The position numbers were made by a program, and so were the translations under genes. This document shows positions 51,747-61,343 of a stretch of DNA of 64,000 nucleotides, piece by piece (the first letter of the stretch is position 1; every line of letters starts with the position of its first letter). Source of the stretch: Manis javanica (lineage: Eukaryota > Chordata > Mammalia > Pholidota > Manidae). The notes under the pieces are model-generated. The model was not told the origin of the DNA. It did not search any database and was given only the letters and a program-made list of their open reading frames with translations. The DNA is taken from the NCBI RefSeq assembly GCF_040802235.1, contig NC_133170.1, positions 2,929,001 to 2,993,000 on the forward strand. The letters are read 5' to 3'.

Positions 51747-51866
51747 CTCGTACTCAGCAATTTCCGGTAGGTCGCTCTCGTCCGTCTTCTCCAGCTTCTC
51801 TGTGGCCCACTTGCTGGCAGCCTCAGCGAGTTCCTTCTCAGTCAGCCTGCTGGGCTTGTCCAGCGC
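51747..51866 (-). CDS. PPHLN1: PPHLN1 coding exon (40 residues)
   Basis: Reads ALDKPSRLTEKELAEAASKW then ATEKLEKTDESDLPEIAEYE, matching the human block except for conservative changes (Ala for Val at the exon start, Thr for Ala, Thr for Ser and Asp for Asn). The charged helix is predicted to be part of the conserved central region. The acceptor is tttattag, the donor GAG|gtaagg. 120 nt, phase 0 on both sides. No long frame is open on this strand, because the exon is short and bounded by intron stops. Confidence 0.96.
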
Positions 51867-52150
51867 CTAATAAAAACAGGAGAACAGCGCTGTTACAATT
51901 CTCAAGTGCTTTTCAACTTCAAATACACCAAGAAGTACACCTCACTTATACTTAAAATCATTTAAGCCTTCAAATTTACATAGCGAACAAGTACATTTAT
52001 TTGCTTTTTCAAAAATGTTCAACACAATTTCTTTAGGGAGCGATTCTTTTAGGATATATAGACTAGATCTGATTCCTAATTTTGTTTATGTAAAACTTCA
52101 CAAACTCACCTATGGAACAAAGGAAAAGACACTGACAATTAACTAATACA

Positions 52151-54465
52151 CAGGCAGATATGAGAGAGATTGTGGGTTCAGTTCCAGACCATCACAATAA
52201 AGCAAATAGTACAACAGAGCAATCCAAGTGAATTTTCCAGTTTATCAGTGCATGTAAAACCTATGCACTATACTGCAGCATGTCTAAAAAAAATGTATAT
52301 ACCTTAATTAAAAAATACTCTATTGCTAAAAAATGCTAACCATCATGAGTTTTCAGTGAGTGATAATCTTTTCATCAGTGGAGGCTCTTGCCTTGATGTT
52401 GATGGCCGCTGACAGGTCAGGGTGGTGGGTACTGAAGTGTGGGGCGGCTATGGCAATCAATTTCTTAAAATAAGACAACAAAGAAATTTGCCATGTTGAT
52501 CAACTCTCCCTTTCACAAATGATTTCTCTGTAGCCTGCAATGCTATATGACAGCATTTCACCCAGAGTAGAACTTATTCCAAAATTGCAGTCGACCCTCT
52601 CAAACCCTGCCTCTGCTTGATCAACTAAGTTTACATAGTATCCTAAATTCTTTGTCATCATTTCAACGATCTTCACAGCATCTTCCCTAGGAGTAGATTC
52701 CAGCTAAAGAAATCACTTTCTTTGTTCATCCATGAGAAGCAGCTCCTCATCCATTCAAGTTTTATCCTGAGGTTACAGCAACTTAGTCCCATCTTCAGGC
52801 TCCAGGCCTGATTCTCAAGTTTCCCCCGTACCTGCAGTGACTTCCTTCACTGAAGTCCTGAACCCATCGCAGTTATCAGTGAGGACTGGAACCATCTTCG
52901 TCCAAACGCCCTTAATGCTGATATTGTGACACCTTCCCATGAATCATGAATGTTCTTAATGGCATTTCTAACAGTGAATCCTTTCCAGGTTTTCAATTTA
53001 CCTGGACCCACCAAAAGAATCACTATCGATTGCAGCTATTGCAGTGAGTGATAATCTTTTCATCAGTCATTTGACCGAAGTCAAAATGACTTCTTGATCC
53101 ATGGACTGCAGAATGGATGTTCGGTAGCAGGCATGAAAACACTTATCTCACTGTCCGGCTCCAGCAGGCTCCTGGGTGACCAGGTACATTGTCAGAAAGT
53201 AATACTATTTTGAAAGGAATCTTTTTTTTTCTGGGCAGAAGGTTCCAACAGTGGGCTCGAAATATTCAGAAAACTATGTTGTAAACACAAGTGCTTGTTG
53301 TTCCATGTCTACAGCACAGGCAGAGTAGAGTAAGTATAATTCTTAAGGGCCAGGATTTTCAAAAGGGACAATGAGCACTGGCTTCGACTTAAAGTCACCA
53401 GATTAGCCCCTAACAAGAGTCAGCCTGTCCTTGGAAGCTTTGAAGCCAGGCACTGACTTCTCCTCTCTACCTATGGAAGTCCTAGATGGCACCTTCTTCT
53501 GATAGAAGGCTGCTTCACCTACATGGAAAACCTCCTGCTTGGTGTAGCCACCTTCATTATCTCAGCTAGATCTTGGATAACCCACTGCAGCTTCTCCATC
53601 AGCACTTGCTGCTTACCTTGCACTTTTATCTCATAGAGACAGAACCTCACGACGAACTTCCGCTAGCTTCCAACTTTTCTTCTGCAGCTTCCTCACCTCT
53701 CTGTCTTCAAGGAATTACCGGGAGCTAGGGCCTCGCTCTGGATTAGGATTCGCCTCAAAGGAATGTCATGACTGGTCTGACCTTCTCTCCGGCCCACTCA
53801 GACTTTCTCGTATCAGCAATAAGGCCATTTCGCTGTATCATTCACGTGCTCACTGGAACAGCATTTAATTTCCTTCAAGAACTTTTCCTTTGCATCCACA
53901 ACTTGGCTAACTTTTTGGTGCAAGAAGCCAAGCTTCCAGCCTCTCTCAGCTTTTGACTCACCTTCCTCACTAAAATTTAGTCATTTCTAGCTTTTGATTT
54001 AAAGTGAGAGATGTACAACTCTTCCTTTCACTTAACACTTAAAAGGTCACTGTAGGGTTGTTAATTGGCCCAATTTCATTATTGATATGTCTCAGGGAAT
54101 ATGAAGGCCCAAAAAATAGATGTGGGAGAGAGGGAGAAATGGCTGGTTGGCGGAGAAGTCAGAACACACGCAACAACATTTATCTACTAAGTTCCCCTTC
54201 TTATAAGGACATGGTTCAGTGTCCCAAAACAATCACAATAATAACAGCAAAGATCTCAGATCACAGGTCACCATAACAAATATCATAACAAAGAAAAAAT
54301 GCATTACCAATGAAAAAGCGAGAATTACCAAAATGTGACACAGACATGAAGTGAGCAAATGCTATTTAAAGAATGACGCCAATACGAATTGCCTGACAAA
54401 GGGCCACCACAAACTTTCAATCTGTAAAACACATAAAGTGCAATAAAGCGAGGTACACCTATACT
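52151..54465 (-). mobile_element. Tigger1 DNA transposon, nearly full length
   Basis: About 2.3 kb, close to the 2.4 kb usual for Tigger1, a TcMar/pogo-type element of placental mammals. The left end shows the degenerate terminus 'caggcagatatgagagagat' with 'tgggttcagttccagaccat', and the right end 'caataaagcgaggtacacct'. The interior follows the known element in antisense, for example 'ctagcttccaacttttcttc' near 53665 and 'gtgagagatgtacaactctt' near 54005, which cover the transposase gene and its start. Stops and small indels break the frame, so it is dead. Sense with PPHLN1 transcription. Confidence 0.9.
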
Positions 54466-54949
54466 GATAGTGTCTGGAATATACAAGACTCCATACTGAC
54501 TTCAACTCTGTAACTGTAATTATATTCAATGAAATACATAATACCAAAGTTCTATCAAGGTCAATTCCTAAGTAGTGGAACAGAAAAGTCCAGATATGCT
54601 ATTTTTATAATTTGTAATATTTATATAAATCCTACTTCTTACACAAAATTTATATATTTAAATCATTTTTTGATAACATACTACTTCCCTTCTTCAACCA
54701 CTTAACCACACTAAACGTGGGATTTGGAGTTAGAGACTAACCTGGGTTTGAAAGGCAGTTTCACCACCTGTGGTAGATGACTTTATATACATAATTTGAG
54801 ACCCTGTAAGCCTTAGTTTCCTCATTTACAAAATAGGGAACAATAATGTTCACAGTTTTACAAAGTACTTGCAAGAATCAGGAGAGTGAGCAGACCTAAA
54901 ATATCTAGTATAAAGCTTGATACTTCTTCTGTTTCTTCACCATACATTT

Positions 54950-56500
54950 TCATCAACTAAGCCCTACACCCCTCTTATCTCTGTTTGTATGAATCTTAAA
55001 AAAGATTCTGCAGTATTTTGACTTTCTCTGACTTATTTCACTTAGCATAATGTCCTCGAGGGCCATCCATGCTGTCACAAATGACAGGATCTTCTTTCGC
55101 ATGGCTGACTAATATTCCACCATACATACATATCTTCTTTATTTAATCATCCATTAAAGTACACTTAGGTTGTTTCCATGTTTTGGCTATTTCAAATCAT
55201 GCTACAATGAACATCAGAGTACAGATTATCTCTTCAAGATCCTCTTTTTATTTTCTTTGGATATACACCCTGAGGTAGGATTGCTGGATCATATGGTAGC
55301 TCTATTTTTCATTTTTTGAGGATGCTCCATACTATTTTCCATAGTAGCTGCACCAATGTACACTCCCAACAACAAAAGAACACTGCTACCTCTCTTTCTG
55401 ATGGACATTCTAACAGATGTTAGATGATATCTCACTGCAGTTGCGGTTTGCATCTCCCTGATGTTCAGAGATTGAGCACCTTTTCATGTTACTGTTTGTC
55501 ATTGGTATGTCTTCTTTGGCGAAATGTCTATTCAGGTCCTCTGCCCATTTTTTGATCATATTGTTTGACTTTTTTCCAATTCAGTTGTGTAAGTTCTTCA
55601 TATATGTAGAATACTAACCCCTTTTCAGATACATAATTTGCAAATATTTTGTCCTTTCCTGAGGTTGCCCTTTCTTTTTGTTGCATAGAAGCTTTTCAGT
55701 TTGGTATAGTCCCACTTGTTTATATTTACTTTTGGTGTCAAATCCAAAATACCATTGCAAAACCGACTTTAAGAAGCTTGCCACAAAAGTTTTCTTCTAG
55801 GATTTCTATGGTTTCAGGTCTCACTTTCATGTTTTTAATCCACATTGAGTTACCTTTCATATACAGTATGAAACAGGGGTCCAGTTTCACTCTTTCGTAT
55901 ATGGCTACCCAGTCTTCCCAACATCATTTCTGAAGAGACTGTCCTTTCTCCACTGCATATTCTTGGCTACTCTGTTGCAAATTAATTGACCACATATACA
56001 TGAGTTTATTTCAGAGGTCTCTGTTCTGTTTCATTGATTGATGTTCTTGTTTTACACCAATATGTACTGTTCCGGTTTTATAGCTTGGTAATACAGTTTG
56101 AAAATGGGAAATGTGGTACCTCCAGCTTTGTTCTTTGTCAAGATTTTTTGGCTATTTGGAATCTTGTGACGTGATTCCATTTAAATTATAAGTTTCTTTT
56201 TCCTATTTCTGTGAAAAATTATTTTGGAATTTTGATAGAAATTACATTGAAGCTGTCAATTGATTTGGGTAGTATGCACATTTTAACAATATTAATTCTT
56301 CTAATTCAAGAGCATGGATTATCTCTCCATTTATTTGTGTCTTCTTCAATTTCTTTCATCAACATTTAGTTTTCGGTATATAGATCTTTCACATATAAAT
56401 TTATTCCTAAGTATTTCATTCTATTTGATACTATAAATTGCACTGTTTTTATACTTCTCTTTTTGATAGTTTGTTATTGGTGCATAGAAATGCAACTGAC
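54950..56500 (-). mobile_element. Old L1, 3' part, in sense with PPHLN1 (split by a younger L1)
   Basis: Antisense-read L1 ORF2 C-terminus and 3' region: 'ttcacttagcataatgtcct', 'ttggatatacaccctgaggt', 'ttgtcctttcctgaggttgc' and 'tcttctaggatttctatggt'. It continues at 57654 after the 1.14-kb insertion. Many indels and stops. Confidence 0.85.
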
Positions 56501-57638
56501 TACATCAAGCTAAAAAGCTTCTGTATAGCAAAGGATACCGTCAGCAGAATAAAATGGCATCCTACAGTATGGGAGAATATATTTGAAAATGACATACCAG
56601 GCAAGGAGTTAACATCCAAATTATATAAAGAACTCACATGCCTTGGTTATATAGGCAACCAAAAAGCAAATAACCTGATTAAAAAATGGGTGGAGGATAT
56701 GAACAGACAATTCTTCAAAAAAGAAATTCAGATGGTCAACAGGTACATGAAAAGATGCTCCACATGGCTAATTATCAGGGAAATGCAAATTAAAACCACA
56801 ATGAAATATCACCTCACACAAATAAGGATGGCCAGCATTGAAAAGACTAAGAAGAACAAATGCTGGCGAGGATGTGGAGAAAGGGGAACCCTCCTACACT
56901 GCTGGTGGGAATGTAAATTAGTTCAACCATTGTGGAAAGCAGTATGGAGGTTCCTCAAAAAACTCAAAATAGAAATACCATTTGACCCAGGAATTCTACT
57001 TCTAGGAATTTACCCTAAGAATGCAGCAGCCCAGTTTCAAAAAGACATGTGCACCCCTATGTTTACCGCAGCACCATTTACAATAGCCAAGAAATGGAAG
57101 CAACCTAAGTGTCCATCAATAGATGAATGGATAAAGAAGATGTGGTACATATACACAATGGAATACTATTCAGCCATTAGAAAAAAATAAATCCTATCAT
57201 TTGCAACAACATGGATGGAGCTGGAGGATATTATGCTCAGTGAAATAAGACAGGTGAAGAAAGACAAGTACCAAATGATTTCCCTCATTTGTGGAGTATG
57301 ACAATGAAGCAAAACTGAAGGAACAAAACAATAGCAGACTCACAGACTCCAAGAAGGGACTAGCGGTTACCAAAGGGGAGGGGTGAGAGAGCAGGGGAGA
57401 AGATTGAGGGGTATTATGATTGGCACACATGGTGTGGGAAGGATCATGGGGAAGACAGTGTAGCACAGAGAAGACAAGTAGGGACTCTGTGGCATCTTAC
57501 TACACTGATGGACAGTGACTGCACTGGGGTAATGGGGAGGACTCAATAATATGGGTGAATGTAGTAACCACATTGTTTCTCATGTGAAACATTCATAAGG
57601 TGTGTATCAATGATACGTTAAAAAAAAAAACTAAAAAA
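56501..57638 (+). mobile_element. Younger L1 inserted into the old L1, with 15-bp target-site duplication
   Basis: 5'-truncated, opposite in orientation to its host L1. A frame is open from the host L1 through the C-terminal part of ORF2 (56438-57190, 250 codons), including [20 protein letters not shown], the Cys-rich ORF2 motif, and [14 protein letters not shown]. The 3' UTR ends 'gtgtatcaatgatacgttaa' plus an A-tail. AGAAATGCAACTGAC occurs at 56486-56500 and 57639-57653. Same subfamily as 29702-30411. Antisense to PPHLN1; 5'-truncated and so not mobile. Confidence 0.93.
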
Positions 57639-57653
57639 AGAAATGCAACTGAC

Positions 57654-58430
57654 TTGCATTTTGATTTTGTATCCTGCAACCTCACTGAATTTGTGTATTT
57701 GTTCTAACAGGTTTTTTTCTGTGCAGCCTTTAGGGTTTTCTATATATACTATCATGTCATCTGCAAATTTAAAAATAGTTTCACTTTTCCTTTCCCAATT
57801 TGGATGCCTTTTTTTTTCTTGCCCAACTGCTCTGGTTAAGATTTTCAGTACCATGTTGATTAAAAGTGGCAGGACTGGGCCCCACTGTCTTGTTGCTGAT
57901 CTTAGAGGAAAAGCTTTCAGGTTTTCTCAATTGAGTATGACGTTAACTATGGGTTTGTTGTATATGGCTTTTATTATGCTTAGGTATGTTCCTGCTATAC
58001 CCAGTTTGTTCTGAGTTTTTATCATGAATGGATGTTGAATTTTGTCAAATGCTTTTTCAGCATCTATTGAAATGGCCAAGGATTTTTACCCTTCAACTTT
58101 GTCAGTGTTGGGTATCACACTGATTGATTTGTAGTACTGAACTATCCTCGCAGCCCTGGAATAGATCCTACTTGATCATGGTGTATGATCTTTTTAAAGT
58201 GTTGTTGAACTTGGTTTACTAATGTTTTGTTGAGGATTTCTGCACCTATGTTCATCTGGGATATCGGCCTCTACATTTTTTTTCTCGTAGTGTTTGTTGT
58301 CTGATTTTGCTATCAGGATAATGATGGACTCATAAAACGAGTTTGGAAGTATTCCCTCCTCTTCTATTTTTGAAAAAGATTGAGAGAGACTAGTATTCTT
58401 TAATGTTTGGAAGAATTTACTAGTGAAATA
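57654..58430 (-). mobile_element. Old L1, RT-region part (continuation of 54950-56500)
   Basis: Minus-strand frame 57854-57618 reads KFADDMIVYIENPKGCTEKN, the L1 reverse-transcriptase FADD catalytic motif and what follows it. Further right, 'gttttatcatgaatggatgttg' and 'tgctttttcagcatctattg' are the usual antisense text of the RT domain. 5'-truncated near 58430. Confidence 0.85.
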
Positions 58431-58895
58431 ATTTGAGAAAAATATTTAAATTCTGACCCTTTCCTATAAAATGGAGTTATGCCTACTTATATCATAGGAT
58501 TTCTGTATAAGTTAAGAAAATCCTTAATACACTATCTAGAATCAAATAGTTATACAATAGATGTTAAATCTCTGCCTATATGCTATATGCCCCCCTCCCA
58601 AAGCAAAAGCACAGTCTACCTAAAATGCCCTATCTTAATGTTCATTCTACCTGGTTATGGTCAAGATAGCAAGAGCCATTAGTTGAGTTCTAGTGGAAAA
58701 AATTCTGAGAAAACTGTTCATTTACTCTGGTAGCTACTTTCAAGTTATGGTTACTTAAAATTCAAGTTTTTAAATGTACCAAATTACCCCCATTAGATTA
58801 AAAAATAATAGTAAAGAATAAAAGCATCTGTACTAGACAATCCATCTCATTTATATTATAATTTCTCTTTAATTGATTTTAGAAATGTAACAAAC

Positions 58896-58975
58896 CTTTG
58901 ATGAAGTAACTGCTGAGGAACTTGTGGGTGAGGTGTCTCTTGATGTTTTCAAAGACTGAACAGGTCTCTCTTTAT
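58896..58975 (-). CDS. PPHLN1: PPHLN1 coding exon (26 residues plus split Asp)
   Basis: Completes the Asp codon from the previous exon, then KERPVQSLKTSRDTSPTSSS and AVTSSK, as in human (DKERPVQSLKTSRDTSPSSG...). The Ser/Thr-rich end may be phosphorylated. The acceptor is tatatag; the donor is AAG|gtttgt, a weak site lacking the usual A at +3/+4 and G at +5. 80 nt, phase 1 to phase 0, so skipping this exon alone would shift the frame. Confidence 0.94.
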
Positions 58976-61286
58976 CTATATAAGAAAATATAAAATGTAA
59001 TATTCTAGCTCATTTGTTTTCAATTAGAGTGGTTTATATTGTAATTGAATAAATGGGGGGAATCATACACTTATTTCAGTACTGAAATCTTCATTATATT
59101 ATTAAATCTGTTAATATCTAAATTCACCTCTCTCTCTTAGGAGATGGGTACCGCCAAAATTACAAATACTCTAGAACGAATGAACATCATATATGGCAAT
59201 CTGAGTCACACCAGAGCCAGTGAGCAAACATGGAACCACCCAGAAGACCTCAAGAACAGCAAAAAAAACTTCTAAAAATCATAAACGCTTCTTCCTCCAA
59301 GTTCATAAAAGCTAACTTTTAATATGTCACAATAAAAATCCAAGAGTAGTTATTATGCAGAGATCACAAAGGAATTAGCTAACTATAAACGGTAGTTCAG
59401 AGAGAGGCATGTAGGAAATTCAGCAGATATTCCTGAACTGTTTAGACACTTTAAAAAATGAAAACTAGAAAACCATAATTTAGAGCACTAATCCAGTGCC
59501 TGGTACAAATGAGTACCAAAATACTTATTAAATGGTTAAAAATAAACCTGTATGAAATATAGTCACTAACCTTTATCTTTAGTCCCTATAGATACCTGCA
59601 TCATACTCTATGTATATCATTGTTTCCATAGAAACTTAAGCCAGAAAATAGACTTAAGCAATATTACTTTAGTTGGTTCAAAAATAATTTTTTTATAACA
59701 ACAGTATAATTGTTAAAGTAACTATGAGCTGTTACTGAAAGAAAAACATTTCATTACATTATCCTTATGTGTCAACTATGACATTATTGCCCCACTCTTA
59801 ACTGCTAGGAAAACTAACAAAATTTAATTATGGAGAAGAAGAGAAAGTGACACCAAGTTTGGAGTGGCACAAGCTGGTCAACATGTGACAGTGGGTTAAG
59901 CCAGAAAACAGTCAAGGGCAAAAGCAGAGACAAAACCACCTTGAAACTGAGGCGAAGGCAGCTTCAGCCAAGAAGCTCATAAGCTCTTCCCGCTACGGTC
60001 AAATCGCTAAGGGCCCCAAGGTCAGAGGCTTACAGCTGGGGCAGTGGTGCTGACCTCTTTCCAGTGCCCGGCAGGCCCAGAAGGCTCTCCTAGCACTGCC
60101 CTCCTCTCTAGGGACATGTGGCGATGTGTCACAGAATTTTTGGTCGTCATGGTGGAAAAGGCCACGGGCACAAGGTGAGGGGAGGCTGGAGATGCTGCTG
60201 AGTATCATACACGTGCACAGACACAGTCCTGACAGCGACGACTCATCCAGCCTCACAGGCCAACGGTCCCGAGGCGGAGAACTGCTCCGGGCACAGTATT
60301 TCTACTCTGAAGCTCCAACAGTCTTTAAAAAGACTTAACTTTTAAATCTTTTAACTTGTAGTAACATTAACAGGCTTTCACACTAAGCAAGTTAAAGAGC
60401 TCTTCTGGACCTTAAAAACCCAACAATAACAACCATCACTACATCCCCAAATGACGGGGAATACAGTTCAGTTATTCTCTAATGTATTTCCACTGCACGT
60501 GGCAAATTGCACGTCACATTGTGGCGGTGCCGGTCCACCCTACTGCACCAAAGGTCTCAAGAGGAACAAGTATCATAGATTATTTCTTTCTGAACACCCA
60601 GGACCTCGTTCGAGGCCTTTAAGGATAGGAAAGGCACTTAGAGATCAGGTCAAAAGACGCAGTACTTTCCTACCCACAGGATGCAATGACCTGCCCATCC
60701 TATTCATCCTTGAAATAAGATGAGGAGCGGGACCCATCAGCACCATACGCTATGCTAATTTAAGGCGTAATCGTAGGCTTGACCCTGGCACATCACGGCC
60801 AGACACAGAAAGAGAACTCTTACAAGCAGCTGCTGATCTCTTACCCAAGAAGCTACTGGCACTGAAGACATACCAACTCGGATGCCCAAGTGCGGCCGCA
60901 GACTGTTTCCTGATCTGAGGACAGGAAAGGCTAATTCAGGCAGATTCTAACTTCCTAGTGCGCAGAAGCAAAGGAACACTGAAGGGCAGGGCGGGTGGTC
61001 CGTCACGTGACCACACATACGCACATGTACCTGATGCATGAAGAGCAGGCGCACGCAGGAAGCAAAGGACAAAGAAGGACGGTACAGATGGCAGCAGAAA
61101 GAACACAGAAAAGGCAAAAGAAATCCCCTGGCCTTGCTGTTGCTCGGTCCCATCTGTCAGTGACTGTCTACCACGTAATGACAATACACTAACGGGGCAG
61201 TTACACTCTTCTTGTTTCTATGACCTCCATCACTTCGGGCCCCCACCCCTTCACAAGCCCAAGTCAAAATCTAGCTTAAAACTCAC
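58976..61286 (-). other. PPHLN1: PPHLN1 intron (2.3 kb)
   Basis: Donor GTGAGT (61286 side), acceptor TATATAG (58976 side). Contains a MER5A-like remnant at about 60040-60240. The remainder, including the open frame 60451-60723, shows no recognisable feature. Confidence 0.8.
60040..60240 (+). repeat. MER5A-like hAT remnant
   Basis: 'gggacatgtggcgatgtgtc', then 'gaatttttggtcgtcatggt' and 'ggctggagatgctgctgagtatca' followed by 'gtgcacagacacagtcctgacagc' matches MER5A ('ggacatttggcaatgtctggagacatttttggttgtcac ... ccagggatgctgctaaacatcctacaatgcacaggacagcc'). Confidence 0.75.
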
Positions 61287-61343
61287 CTCTTTCCAGCTTT
61301 CCTTCATTCTGCCGTTTGTAGAAGGCACCAGCACGCACGGACT
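61287..61343 (-). CDS. PPHLN1: PPHLN1 coding exon (18 residues plus split codons)
   Basis: Reads (K)SVRAGAFYKRQNEGKLER(D), compared with human KSVRPGASYKRQNEGNPERD as I recall it. The acceptor is ccctag, with a second AG two bases later; the conserved Lys codon and the exon-to-exon phase favour 61343. The donor GAG|gtgagt is strong. 57 nt, phase 1 on both sides, so the exon can be skipped in frame. It belongs to the Ser/Arg-rich half, whose other exons lie right of the window. Confidence 0.9.

Larger units (their letters stand above)
51867..58895 (-). other. PPHLN1: PPHLN1 intron (7.0 kb) mostly made of transposons
   Basis: Bounded by donor GTTTGT (58895 side) and acceptor TTAG (51867 side). 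Contains a Tigger1 (52151-54465) and an old antisense L1 (about 54950-58430) that a younger L1 interrupts. The remaining few hundred bases at each end are unremarkable. Confidence 0.85.

Noticed and set aside
56438..57190. 250-codon open frame as a possible gene
   Set aside because: It is the C-terminal part of L1 ORF2 in a 5'-truncated insertion, with its first codons in the older L1.
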